Assembly (NCBI RefSeq): GCF_000834635.1
Contig: NZ_JXQV01000025.1
Location: 1-63,930 of the forward strand
Direction: 5' to 3'
Origin: Agrobacterium tumefaciens
GTDB taxonomy: Bacteria > Pseudomonadota > Alphaproteobacteria > Rhizobiales > Rhizobiaceae
Length of the DNA: 63,930 nucleotides
A model generated the notes under the pieces. That model was not told the DNA's origin. It saw only the letters and a program-made list of their open reading frames with translations, and did no database searches. Numbering within the stretch: position 1 is the stretch's first letter; each line of letters begins with the position of its first letter. Shown piece by piece: positions 26,122 through 35,345 of this stretch. A program made the translations under genes and the position numbers.

Positions 26122-29100
26122 TCAGTTCGCAAGCACGCGCTGCGAGGGAAAGCTGATTTCCACCAGCGTTCCCTCGTTGGGAGCCGATGTAATCGAGAAG
26201 TTGGCGCGGTTTGCATCCACCATTGCCTTTGTCAGCGGCAGGCCAAGGCCAGTGCCATCGCCGCGAACGCGGTTGCTGGAGGCCGAAACCTGACGGAATG
26301 GTTTCATGGCATGTTCCAGTTCCGTGCGGGTCATGCCGATGCCGGTATCACGAATGCGCAGAACAACGCTGCCATTGGCTTCGTAGGCCGTCGACACAAC
26401 GATCTGGCCGCCCGATGGCGTGAACTTGATGGCATTCGACAGCACGTTGAGCATGATCTGCTTGATCGAGCGAAGATCGGCAACGATCTGCGGCACAGAC
26501 TGCGACAGCGCAGTGCGAATGATGACCCGCTGGTTGTTCGCCTGCGGCTGAACGATGGACACGGCTTCGGCAATCGTGTCGTTCAGGGCGACCGCCTTGA
26601 AATCGACATCCATCTGGCCCGCCTCGATCTTGGAAATATCCAGCAGATCGTTCACGATATCCAGCACATGCCTGCCGGAGCGGCCGATGTCGTTGGAGTA
26701 TTCCACATAACGTGGGTGGCCAACCGGGCCGAAACGCTCCGTTGCCATCAATTCGGCAAAGCCGATAATGGCATTCAGGGGTGTGCGGATTTCATGGCTG
26801 ACGCGGGCGAGGAAATCCGTCTTGTGCGCATTTGCGGTCTCTGCGGCGCGCTTGGCGTTACGCAGATCTTCTTCCGTGCGTTTCCACTGGGTAATGTCGC
26901 GGATGACAGCGCAATAGCCGTTGGATGATTTCAGCCTGCCAATCGTCATGAATAGCGGCAGGAAACCGCCAGATGCCTCACGGCCAATGACTTCACGGCC
27001 ATCGTTCAGCACGCTTGCCACGCCATTGTTGGCAAGGCCCGAGAGATAATCAAGAACCGCACGCTGGCTCTCATGAGCAAACAGCATGACGAAGGGTTTG
27101 CCGGAGATTTCATCATTATCGTAATTGAACAAGGCATTGGCGGAACGGTTCAGCGACCTGATCGTGCCACCTTCGTCCAGCAGTACGACGCCATCCGTCG
27201 CCGTTTCCAGTATCGAATGCAGTTCCTCGACCTGGCCTTTCAGCGCAGAAACCTCGGCATCCGTGGCATCGGTTGTAGGTTGTTGAACGTCATTCTCGTT
27301 GGCGGGCAGGGGATTGGCCGCAGGCTCCTGCATCGGGATGAGAGACAGCATCAAAGCGCCCGCTTCGTCCCAGCTTACGGATTGCAGGCGTGCCTTGACC
27401 GGAATGAGTTCGTTCTCTGCGCTGACGGCCACCAAGCCGCCCGAGCGCTGCGACACGGCGTCGAGATCATCACGCTGCAACAGCGCATCAAGACCGCCAA
27501 CCTCGGCCAGTTCCTCGATGGAGCCGTAGCCTGTCAGGCGCAGAAATTCCGGATTGGCATGGATCAGCCGGTCACCGCTGTGAACCAGAAGCGCGACCGG
27601 CATCTGGTCGATTGTGTCAGCATTCAGCGTAGCGATCGTGCGCGGCGCATTGTGGGTCTCAACGGGCGCATCCGCTTCAGAGGGGCGGGCTACGCTCTGT
27701 GGAGCGATGAAGGTAACGTTTTCATCACCACGCGTGTAGGCAGCGAAATCGTCGTCATCATCAGAGGACACGTCGGCAGACTGTTCACTGTTTGCAGTGA
27801 ACAGCTCCTGCTGCAATGCTTCGTCTGTATTGACGGGTTCGACATCCGATGCCGCATCATGGATAGGCTCGGGCGAAACCGCTTCATCGTGTTCCGTCTT
27901 CCTCTCGTCGGCAACAACCGGCGTGAGGGCGCGGCCGATTTCCTGGAAGGCAGCCTGCTCGCTCGCGCTCAAGCCCTCGCGGTTCTTGGCGCGGTGATTT
28001 TCAAACTGAACGACCTTGTCGGAAGAACGGCGGTTCGGCGTCTCGGTGATCTCAAGAACAGGGACTTCGGTTTTTGGCGGATTGAAGTCGCGCGGCACCT
28101 GCGGGCGTTCGTCCTCGGCAATATTCTCGTTCACAGCCTGCAATGGAGCGGGCGCGTCTTCTGCCGCGTCATCCTCAGCGTCTGCTGGCGAAACCGTCAT
28201 AACGGCGACATCATCCGCGGCTGTTTCGGCCAAATCGTCATCTGCTGGTTGCTCTTCACCCGCAAGGGAAAGGCCGACAGCATCAGGATCTTCTACCGCG
28301 TCTGTGATGCGGACAATGCCGAAACCACGGAAGCCATCAAACTCACGCGACCGCGTATAGGTTGGCAGGGCTGCAAGATCGATGGGAACCATCAATGATG
28401 TGCCTTCGACAGGCCAATAGATCGTCTTGCCGGACCACGTGTCGCGTCGGTTCAAAAGCTCGGTAATCTTGCCATCCGGGTCAAGGTTGAACAAAGCGGC
28501 CAGATCGGCAAAGCTCATGCCTTCAACATTGGCAGCCTTTGGCCCCACAGCATCCGCGAATTCATGCGATACGGAGCTGAACCGCCCGGCGGCATCAATC
28601 TTCCAGACGAAGCGGGATGCGCGCCGACTTGGATCGAATGTGAATCCTTCCTCATCCTCAACAGGCGATGTCGCGGTATCTTCCAGCTCGACTGTATCGG
28701 CAACGGCAATCGGTTCCGGCTCAACGTCGGCTGTCTCTGTTTCAGCCTCGTCCTCGTCCAAGACAGTGGTTTCAGTCTGGACGGCTTCTACAGGTGTGAT
28801 TTCCTTGTCGGAGGGCGTGACATCGACGTCGGCTTCAGCTTCAACGATGACCGTGTCCGGGATCGTGGTGCCAGCCTCCTCAAGCAGTTGCGGCTCTAGC
28901 GCTGGCTCAATGTCAGTCAGCTCGGGCGCAACGTCGTCAACTGAGTTGACTGCATCGGCGGAGATAGGCTCCTCCACGACGTCTTCCTTCAAGGCAACTG
29001 CCGGAAGGCTGTCATTCGTTTGGGTCGCCGGCTCTACCTTGGTCTGGGTGAATTCGGTGGAAGGATCAAGCGTGCCGATGACGGTTTCAACCACGAACAG

Positions 29101-29742
29101 AAGGTTGAGCTGCGGCTCTTGTGACAGTTGCCCGGCGGCGGCAGGGAGATAACCCTTGCCCGCCGGCACCGGTCTCTTGACCAGCTTGCCGGGTTGGCCA
29201 GAGGCCATGGCCACAAGCGTGCGTGTCGTTACAGTCGTGATGCCTAGCGCAGAAAAGCCTTGCGACGCAGCAAGGACCTTGCTGTCGGCATCCAGCACCG
29301 CCAAGTGAATGTCAGGGTCATCGAAACCCTCAATCATCCGGCGTGCCCGCTCCTGCAGCGAAGGAACGACGGAGTCGATCGGCGCGGTAAAGAGGATTGC
29401 AGGCTGGCCGGGTTCCGGTTCGATGATCTGGGCCGTCGCCATAACCGAAACGCTTTTGAAGCCGGAATGAATGCGGATATTGAACTGCCCGCTGTCTCCG
29501 GTTTTTGCAAGGCGCGCCGCCGTTGCGGCAAATTGCCGGAACGTCACATCCTGCTGCTTCGGCCCGTGCTCCAGAAAATCATAGATCATGGGCGTGCCGA
29601 ACAAGGCTGCACCACGGCCGTTTGCCCAGAGCGCCGTCTGCAAATCCATCGAGAAAAGGGCCATGGCTTCGCCGCGACCGAAATGGTCACGAACGCGCTC
29701 ATGGACGGCAATGTCAATAAATGGATATTGTACGGCGGGCAT
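26122..29742 (-). CDS. pdhS1: PdhS-family sensor histidine kinase (cell-cycle phosphorelay)
   Basis: 1206 aa from ATG 29742 (MPAVQYPFIDIAVHERVRDH). The N-terminal sensory part (to about 220) has no membrane helix, so the kinase is predicted soluble. A long acidic low-complexity linker (Glu/Asp/Thr/Val-rich) fills roughly residues 230-380. PAS-like domains follow, including one near 860-960 (ILETATDGVVLLDEGGTIRS). The DHp box HEIRTPLNAIIGFAELM places the phospho-histidine near residue 983; N box NVLSNAIKFTP, G1 DTGIGM and G2 GDGTGLGLPL are intact. The DHp sequence and the gene order from zwf onward fit A. tumefaciens PdhS1, which acts on DivK and thereby CtrA. Confidence 0.85.
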   Translation of the reverse strand: MPAVQYPFIDIAVHERVRDHFGRGEAMALFSMDLQTALWANGRGAALFGTPMIYDFLEHGPKQQDVTFRQFAATAARLAKTGDSGQFNIRIHSGFKSVSVMATAQIIEPEPGQPAILFTAPIDSVVPSLQERARRMIEGFDDPDIHLAVLDADSKVLAASQGFSALGITTVTTRTLVAMASGQPGKLVKRPVPAGKGYLPAAAGQLSQEPQLNLLFVVETVIGTLDPSTEFTQTKVEPATQTNDSLPAVALKEDVVEEPISADAVNSVDDVAPELTDIEPALEPQLLEEAGTTIPDTVIVEAEADVDVTPSDKEITPVEAVQTETTVLDEDEAETETADVEPEPIAVADTVELEDTATSPVEDEEGFTFDPSRRASRFVWKIDAAGRFSSVSHEFADAVGPKAANVEGMSFADLAALFNLDPDGKITELLNRRDTWSGKTIYWPVEGTSLMVPIDLAALPTYTRSREFDGFRGFGIVRITDAVEDPDAVGLSLAGEEQPADDDLAETAADDVAVMTVSPADAEDDAAEDAPAPLQAVNENIAEDERPQVPRDFNPPKTEVPVLEITETPNRRSSDKVVQFENHRAKNREGLSASEQAAFQEIGRALTPVVADERKTEHDEAVSPEPIHDAASDVEPVNTDEALQQELFTANSEQSADVSSDDDDDFAAYTRGDENVTFIAPQSVARPSEADAPVETHNAPRTIATLNADTIDQMPVALLVHSGDRLIHANPEFLRLTGYGSIEELAEVGGLDALLQRDDLDAVSQRSGGLVAVSAENELIPVKARLQSVSWDEAGALMLSLIPMQEPAANPLPANENDVQQPTTDATDAEVSALKGQVEELHSILETATDGVVLLDEGGTIRSLNRSANALFNYDNDEISGKPFVMLFAHESQRAVLDYLSGLANNGVASVLNDGREVIGREASGGFLPLFMTIGRLKSSNGYCAVIRDITQWKRTEEDLRNAKRAAETANAHKTDFLARVSHEIRTPLNAIIGFAELMATERFGPVGHPRYVEYSNDIGRSGRHVLDIVNDLLDISKIEAGQMDVDFKAVALNDTIAEAVSIVQPQANNQRVIIRTALSQSVPQIVADLRSIKQIMLNVLSNAIKFTPSGGQIVVSTAYEANGSVVLRIRDTGIGMTRTELEHAMKPFRQVSASSNRVRGDGTGLGLPLTKAMVDANRANFSITSAPNEGTLVEISFPSQRVLAN

Positions 29743-29826
29743 GTGGATACCTATTCTGGCACGACCTGACCTCACGCAACCGCAAAACCTCATCATGAGG
29801 GGTATACGGCCTGCATCGGCCCGATG

Positions 29827-29841
29827 TTAACAGAATCTTAA
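29827..29841. promoter_or_regulatory. CtrA-type box containing a GANTC site, upstream of pdhS1
   Basis: TTAA (29827-29830), CAGAATC, TTAA (29838-29841). The spacer holds GAATC (29833-29837), a target of the alphaproteobacterial methylase CcrM. It is 85 bp upstream of the pdhS1 start. A consensus -35 TTGACA pointing the other way is at 29847-29852. Together these suggest cell-cycle control of the kinase gene; binding itself is inferred. Confidence 0.55.
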
Positions 29842-30081
29842 ATAACTTGACAGGGTCTTTTGGTCCATCATCTGTAAGGGGAATTGCCAATTACAGTTAA
29901 TGCGCCAGACTTTTAGGATCAGAACTGTACATCACATCCAATGTGTGTCGGCGCAGGCCCAAATGCAATCGACAATCGGTGTTTGCGGCCTTTCTTCCAT
30001 AGGCTTTTTGCAGCTCTTGCCGACGCCTATTCGAAACATGCTTGTTTTATGACCCTTTTTTCGTAAAAATCACCGAAGGAC

Positions 30082-30110
30082 TTGCAAAACGGAAAAACTC
30101 CCCGTATGTG
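30082..30110 (+). promoter_or_regulatory. Candidate tRNA-His promoter
   Basis: TTGCAA (30082-30087), a 17-nt spacer, TATGTG (30105-30110), 34 bp before the tRNA. A small hairpin (GACGCC 30120-30125, GGCGTC 30131-30136) lies in the 5' leader. The rest of 29850-30080 shows no gene. Confidence 0.4.
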
Positions 30111-30144
30111 AGCCCCCGTGACGCCAACACGGCGTCCGTGATGT

Positions 30145-30221
30145 GCGGTTGTAGCTCAGTTGGTTAGAGCGCAGGTTTGTGGCACCTGAGGTCGGAGGTT
30201 CAATTCCCCCCAACCGTACCA
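30145..30221 (+). tRNA. tRNA-His (GTG anticodon), non-canonical 5' end
   Basis: A 77-nt cloverleaf with encoded CCA. The acceptor stem pairs GCGGTTG with CAACCGT, the first pair being G1-U72. The D arm is GCTCAGTTGGTTAGAGC. Anticodon stem CAGGT/ACCTG carries the loop TTGTGGC with anticodon GTG (30179-30181). The T arm is GGAGG TTCAATT CCCCC. Base -1 is encoded T, not G, and the discriminator is A73 rather than C73. Both deviations are known in tRNA-His of many alphaproteobacteria, which use a divergent histidyl-tRNA synthetase. Confidence 0.96.
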
Positions 30222-30840
30222 TTTTTCCACAATATATCCAGATGCTTACGGCAAGCCGGTAGATTGTGGTGCGCTGAGTTTCTAGCACTTACTATAAGCC
30301 GACAGAGTTTTCTTAATCTTGGTTGGGCGCTTCGTCGCGAACGATCATACACTCTGGCGTCAGAGTTCGGCTGAAACCGCCAGCGTCTCGACCCCTTTTT
30401 CACCTCCCTGTCTTCTATCCACGCAGCCCGTTTTGCGCGCATGTCGTCTGTGGCTTCTGATTGTGACAATCCGTTTTCACCTCGACAGAATGTGGTGATG
30501 AAAAGTCAACAAATGTTGACAGGCTGCCTTCCTTCCTAAAACCATAGGGCGAGTTAGCTTCAAAAATATTAGTTAGCCTCAAGCAAGCTTATCCTCATAT
30601 TTCTACTCTGGGGAATGCAACCAATGGTAATCGATTCGGCCATTGGGGATCATAGGGGAGAAAATGATAATGGCAGAAACGTAAATCACCGTCATCAGCA
30701 TAAGCCGTCATTAGCGGCTTTTCGTCTATTGCGGCGCACAATTTTTATGAAAAGCAAAGCACGTGTGGCCCGATTCCTGTTCAGGTTTCGGTCGCATCGT
30801 TGCGCGTATATCTGAAACTTATAACACGCAGGGGTGTATT
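30222..30840. other. Intergenic stretch after tRNA-His
   Basis: No convincing gene. Visible elements are a perfect inverted repeat GTCAAC-AAAT-GTTGAC (30505-30520), two near-copies of GTTAGCNTCA (about 30552 and 30574), and a hairpin AAGCCG (30702-30707)/CGGCTT (30715-30720) followed by TTCG, possibly a weak terminator. No second copy of the tRNA 3' end was found, so there is no direct sign of an integrated element. Confidence 0.5.
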
Positions 30841-31866
30841 ATGATTATGGTACCTATACTTGCATTGGGAGTACGAGAGTATGAGCCTGACCGGTTGAAA
30901 TCTGGCGCCATCGGCGGTCGTGACAGATCGCAGCGGCGCTCCATTTCGCTTGTGCACATTCTGGCTGGCGCCTGTGTTGCCGGTGTGAGTGGCATGGCTT
31001 CCTCCGCCATGGCGGCAGAGCCGGGGGCAATGAACTGGGGGCCTGGCGCCCCGGGCACTTATTTTGGCGCGTTGCCACCTGTTCCCGGCATATTTCTGCT
31101 GAACAAGACCGGCTATCTGACGGCCAGCGAGTACAATGGTCCAGATGGAAACAGAGACCCTCTGTTTGATCTCGACCAGAAGGCGGCGGTCAGCGTGTCG
31201 AGAATTATGGGTGTGTGGCCGGTTGATCTGGATGGCTGGCGTTTCGCAACCCAGGTAGTGATCCCTTATGCTTACAATAACACCGACTTTGACAATATTC
31301 CGGTATCCGGCGAGGTCGATGGCTTCGGCAATCTGGGGGCCGTTCAAATCGCGAACTACACGTTCGGGCACTATCATAATATTGGCGGAGCGATTGGCTA
31401 TGCTGCGCATACGTCGAGCTACAAAACGTCACGGCAGATTAATGTCCAGAATGGGTACTCTACCGCGGATGTCTCCGTGCATTACAACTACTTTGATCCA
31501 ACCGGCCTGGATTTCGGTGTCATGGCTGGTTATCACCGCAACAATCGCAACGAAGATACTGATTATCTTTCCGGTGATCTGTTCGCCACGGACTTCAAGC
31601 TCACCTATGCCGTTACGGATAAACTGAAAATTGGTGGCTATGGTGGTTTTCTCGTTCAGATCGAGGACGACAAGATCGGCTCGACTACCATCGCGAACAG
31701 GCGTTTCAGGGGCTTAAATCTTGGCCCGACCGTGATGTATGATTTTGGCCACTCCACGGTTTCTCTCAGCTACCAGTTCTCGGTGCTGGCGGAGAACGCA
31801 CCGAAGGCCAATGCGGTGTGGCTATCGCTCTCCACGCCACTCTATGTGCCCAAGCCGAAAATCTGA
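30841..31866 (+). CDS. Outer-membrane transporter-like protein (phenol MetA-pathway family)
   Basis: 341 aa from ATG 30841, with AGGGG about 9 nt upstream. After a long charged N-region, a hydrophobic signal core (about residues 37-60, ending SSAMAA) is followed by a beta-rich mature part with alternating aromatic strands and a C-terminal strand pattern suited to an outer-membrane barrel. The opening ALPPVPGIFLLNKTGYLTAS and the spacing fit the MetA-pathway phenol/SphA-like family. Substrate unknown. Codon use is less GC-rich than in neighbours, and it sits in an accessory stretch after tRNA-His. Confidence 0.75.
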   Translation: MIMVPILALGVREYEPDRLKSGAIGGRDRSQRRSISLVHILAGACVAGVSGMASSAMAAEPGAMNWGPGAPGTYFGALPPVPGIFLLNKTGYLTASEYNGPDGNRDPLFDLDQKAAVSVSRIMGVWPVDLDGWRFATQVVIPYAYNNTDFDNIPVSGEVDGFGNLGAVQIANYTFGHYHNIGGAIGYAAHTSSYKTSRQINVQNGYSTADVSVHYNYFDPTGLDFGVMAGYHRNNRNEDTDYLSGDLFATDFKLTYAVTDKLKIGGYGGFLVQIEDDKIGSTTIANRRFRGLNLGPTVMYDFGHSTVSLSYQFSVLAENAPKANAVWLSLSTPLYVPKPKI

Positions 31867-31884
31867 CGGCTGGATGCTTCTCTC

Positions 31885-31924
31885 CCCCACAGGCCGCGCT
31901 CTAAAAGCAGCAAAGCCTGTGGGG
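31885..31924. terminator. Stem-loop between convergent genes
   Basis: Arms CCCCACAGGC (31885-31894) and GCCTGTGGGG (31915-31924) form a 10-bp stem with a 20-nt loop, between the outer-membrane gene and the convergent chemoreceptor gene. There is no clear T-run on either strand. Confidence 0.45.
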
Positions 31925-31940
31925 AAGAAAATCGTGTCAT

Positions 31941-34118
31941 TCAAGCCGCAGCATACATGCTGGATCTGTTGCTGCCGCGGCCCGTATGTGCGCCGGTGGC
32001 CTCGGTTTTGAACTGGCTGAGAAGATCGGCAAGTTTCGTGGCTTCCTGGGCAAGGCCAGCACTGGCAGCGTTCATCTCCTCCACCATCGCGGCACCCTGC
32101 TGGGTTGCCTGATCCATGTGGTTGACAGCGGTGCTGACCTGCGTCAGTCCCGATGACTGATCCTGTGCCGCAGCGGAAATGGCATCCATGTGCTGATTGA
32201 TGGATTGTACCACTTCGGCAATCGCATTGAGGCCCTGGCCCGTATCTCCCACCAGCTTGACGCCTTCAGTGACGGCACTGTTGGAGTTGCTGATCAAGGC
32301 CTTGATTTCCCGAGCGGCATGCGCCGAGCGTTGGGCAAGTTCGCGGACTTCCTGTGCCACGACAGCAAATCCCTTGCCTGCCTCGCCAGCGCGGGCGGCT
32401 TCAACACCAGCATTCAGCGCCAGAAGATTGGTCTGGAAGGCGATTTCGTCGATCACGCCGATGATCTGGCCAATCTGACCGGACGCCTGTTCAATCCGCT
32501 CCATGGCCGAAACCGCGTTGCCCACCACCTCGCTGGAATGTCCGGCATTGCCACGCGCCTCGCGAACAAGGTCGCGGGCTTCGTTGGTGCGTGTCGATGT
32601 TGACTTGACGTTGGTGGTGATTTCTTCCAGCGCGGCCGCTGTTTCTTCGAGAGATGCGGCCTGTTGTTCTGTCCGGCGCGCCAGATTGTCGGCGGCATGG
32701 GAAATTTCACCGCTACCGGCTTTCACGGCACTTGCCGACTGACCCACAGCCACCAGAACATCACGCAGCTGGTTGACGGACACGTTAAAGTCCTGGCGAA
32801 GAGCTTCAAACTGTGGCGCAAACTGCTCGCGGATTTCGCAATTCATGTCACCGCTTGCCAATTGGCGCAGACCAGCTGCCAGCGAGCCCGTGGCCCTGTT
32901 GAGGCGATCTTCCGCTTCCGCTTCGGCGCGTCGCTGCACCTCCTCGCGCTCTGCTTCATTGCGCTTGCGGGTTTCTTCGGCTTCGGCTTCCAGTTGGCGC
33001 GTTCGAATGGCGCCCTGGCGGAACACTTCAACGCTGCGTGCAATGCTGCCGAACTGATCTTGACGGGTGGAGAAGGGAATGGGGGCTTCAGTTTTGCCCT
33101 CAGCCAGTTCTCCCATGCGCAGTTCGATCACCCGGATAATTCCGGACACGGTGCGCATGACGACGATACAGAGAATGATAACCAGAACCGTGACGAGCAA
33201 AGCAATAACGCTGCCCTCAATGAAATCGGAGTAAAGTGCGTCCTTGCGGGCTTGCGCGGCGGCATTCAATGCTATCCCGGTTTTTGCAATCATCTCGAAG
33301 CGTGTGCGAGTGGCTGCATTGGCAGCTTCGCCGAACTGAGCCATCGAAATTGTCGTCGGGCCTTTGGGCGCGTTCACCGCCATATCTTTGGCGAGGGCGT
33401 CCAGCATTTTGCCCTGATCGCTTTTTTGAAAAGCTTCGAACGAAGCAATAATATCGGCTGGAAGAAACGCCCGCATCGTGACGCCATAGATCTGTTTCAA
33501 TTCGCGGGCATGAGACAGAAGATTGACCAACGGTCCGCCGATGCCTTCCTCACCGAGATAGCTCCTTGCTACGACACCCTCGATCAGGCTGCCGTCGTTC
33601 ACCTGCATCAGGGCATGGTAGCCATCAATGAAGCGAGCGAGATCAAGGTCGCCGATGGTCGCGCTGGACCGCGCAATCAGAGAGATGCTGTTTCCAACGA
33701 TTGGCTGAAGGACCGCCACCTCTTCCGAGAGGTTGGGTGCGTTATTGTCAAGCTTCGCCCGAAATCCGTTGATACGATCCTTCCGTTCCATAACAAAACT
33801 AACGGCGGCATCAATGGCAGGGTCGACTTTGCCAAGCGTCTTCCAGTCGTCATATGCCTGTTTCAACGCAACCAAAGCATCGTCTGTTTCCTTGCGTTTC
33901 TGCGCCAGCTTATCAGGTGGCGCGACGCCCTCGGAAGGCAGAACGACCGCAATGGCGGCCCCGGCATTGGCCAGTCGTTGCACGACCAGCTGCTTTTCCA
34001 GGTTCACATATCGGTTATAGCTAGTCCACACTGAGGAAATGCTCAGGAAAAGGAAAGCAGCCAGTGGCGCAAATGCAATTAAATAAAGAAGGCTACGAAG
34101 GCTGAAGTTTTTCACGGT
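31941..34118 (-). CDS. Methyl-accepting chemotaxis protein with NIT-like periplasmic sensor
   Basis: About 725 aa if GTG 34118 is the start (TGGAG 6 nt upstream, then [21 protein letters not shown], a typical short tail plus TM1); an upstream ATG at 34214 lacks support. The periplasmic all-helical region (about residues 35-300) resembles nitrate/nitrite-sensing NIT domains. TM2 ([18 protein letters not shown]) and HAMP follow. The signalling hairpin tip [20 protein letters not shown] is fully conserved near residues 580-600. There is no C-terminal CheR-binding pentapeptide. Ligand identity is inferred only from fold resemblance. Confidence 0.85.
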   Translation of the reverse strand, partial: TVKNFSLRSLLYLIAFAPLAAFLFLSISSVWTSYNRYVNLEKQLVVQRLANAGAAIAVVLPSEGVAPPDKLAQKRKETDDALVALKQAYDDWKTLGKVDPAIDAAVSFVMERKDRINGFRAKLDNNAPNLSEEVAVLQPIVGNSISLIARSSATIGDLDLARFIDGYHALMQVNDGSLIEGVVARSYLGEEGIGGPLVNLLSHARELKQIYGVTMRAFLPADIIASFEAFQKSDQGKMLDALAKDMAVNAPKGPTTISMAQFGEAANAATRTRFEMIAKTGIALNAAAQARKDALYSDFIEGSVIALLVTVLVIILCIVVMRTVSGIIRVIELRMGELAEGKTEAPIPFSTRQDQFGSIARSVEVFRQGAIRTRQLEAEAEETRKRNEAEREEVQRRAEAEAEDRLNRATGSLAAGLRQLASGDMNCEIREQFAPQFEALRQDFNVSVNQLRDVLVAVGQSASAVKAGSGEISHAADNLARRTEQQAASLEETAAALEEITTNVKSTSTRTNEARDLVREARGNAGHSSEVVGNAVSAMERIEQASGQIGQIIGVIDEIAFQTNLLALNAGVEAARAGEAGKGFAVVAQEVRELAQRSAHAAREIKALISNSNSAVTEGVKLVGDTGQGLNAIAEVVQSINQHMDAISAAAQDQSSGLTQVSTAVNHMDQATQQGAAMVEEMNAASAGLAQEATKLADLLSQFKTEATGAHTGRGSNRSSMYAAA

Positions 34119-34523
34119 TTTCTCCAGTGCGACACCCGGGGAGGAAAATCTCCCCATGAACGGGTGAAAGAAATTTGAACCTACATGCAATAAAGTTGAG
34201 GCAGACCGTTTCATCGTGGTGAAACTGGCGCTTCCGGCTCGTCCAATCCACCAGCTTGATCTCTCAAAACTGGACGACGGCGGCCTGTTGCAAGCCTGAT
34301 GGCTTTCCCAATCTCAAACAGCACATTGAAAGTGCGTAGGCTGTCCCACAGGTCGCAAAGCCACCTGCCGACTCAACAGCGCACACGAATTAATCCTTCT
34401 CAACTATGAGTATATACGATGTCAGGTTAAAGAAAATCTAATGTAGTTTTAAGTAGAGTTTGATTTTAAGGGAAATCTCGAAGTTCGGCACAATGCAGTC
34501 TCGGCCTTGAACTGATATGGGGC

Positions 34524-34557
34524 AGGGGCGGCAGATCGGAGAGGCGCCCCTATTTTC
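34524..34557 (+). terminator. Possible terminator or orphan stem-loop in the AT-rich block
   Basis: Arms AGGGGCG (34524-34530) and CGCCCCT (34545-34551), then ATTTTC. There is no upstream gene on this strand, so it may end an unannotated short transcript from about 34400-34450. Weak evidence. Confidence 0.35.
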
Positions 34558-34888
34558 TGTCGTATTTTTAAATTACCGTGGGTTGAGTAAATATAAGCCG
34601 TCTTAAAGAACACTGCGTCGACAGGCGTCAAACAGGCACATTTATATCCGTAAATATGGATTATTGTCCGATGATGATCGTCGATATACAGCTTGAAAGA
34701 GTTAAGGTTCGCTTTCCAATATATGGCAGATCTTGCATGGCCGTGAGACAAGGCGGTATCCCAAGTGGGATATTCATGAAAATGTTAGAAATAAATAAAA
34801 ATTGATTTTTGTTAGAATTGTAATATATTTCGACATAATATTATATTCAGATAGAACAAAATATTCATTAAATTCAAAATTTAGATGT

Positions 34889-34994
34889 ATTAATTTTATT
34901 AAAGATTATTATGAATATTGATTGTTATTTTTTTTGATGTTTTAATATTTAAGTTTACTGACGTGAATGGTCAATGTGATTAATTTTATTAAAG
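34889..34994 (+). repeat. 16-bp direct repeat, 90-bp period
   Basis: ATTAATTTTATTAAAG occurs at 34889-34904 and again at 34979-34994. The copies lie exactly 90 bp apart, in similar upstream context (GATGT and AATGTG). Low complexity makes chance possible, but 16 identical bases with the same orientation suggests either duplication or paired binding sites. Confidence 0.5.
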
Positions 34995-35345
34995 CTCTGT
35001 TCGTTGTATCCTAATGTTTTGAGACTACGACATCGTTTTGATGTTTCCGCAGGTGCGGACATTTTGTGCGGACTTGAGCCTTGTTCGAGTCTGGCACTAT
35101 ACTGCGGTTTACCTCAGTGCCGGAAATGCGTTTCAGATATTCAACTCAGGCTGGGATTGGCCTGTGCGCACAACTGAAATAAGCGGAGGCCATGCGCTGG
35201 TTCGGCGCCGATGGGTGAGCTTTGACCCGTGGCGCTAAGTGCTACTGGCAAAAATCGGTTGGCTAAAATGTCCGGCACTGTTATGATTGCGGCAACGTAA
35301 CTTTATGAACGCCAGCAGCATCGCAATAAGCTTTCGCGCGGCGGA

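Larger units (their letters stand above)
34119..35345. other. Long AT-rich intergenic block, no convincing gene
   Basis: Over 1.2 kb without a supportable ORF. From 34801 to 34980 a hand count gives about 18% G+C, against GC-rich flanks. It contains a GC stem-loop at 34524-34551, a 16-bp direct repeat, and two GTGCGGAC copies near 35053 and 35067. Such blocks are commonly bound by nucleoid proteins (MucR or H-NS-like) or mark acquired DNA. ORFs of 100 and 66 codons here have no ribosome site and no recognisable features. Confidence 0.6.

Noticed and set aside
27073..29152. Two long plus-strand ORFs (441 and 241 codons) opposite pdhS1
   Set aside because: They arise from the codon pattern of the acidic linker and PAS region; the Ser/Thr/Val-rich translation has no features of a real protein.
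30615..30815. 66-codon ORF after tRNA-His
   Set aside because: No ribosome site and no recognisable sequence; it overlaps a hairpin and the leader of the outer-membrane gene.
34449..35238. Short ORFs in the AT-rich block (100 codons minus, 66 codons plus)
   Set aside because: No start signals and no family resemblance; composition like the non-coding surroundings.
30201..35345. Possible integrated element at tRNA-His with att repeats
   Set aside because: I looked for a repeat of the tRNA 3' end and for an integrase gene and saw neither.
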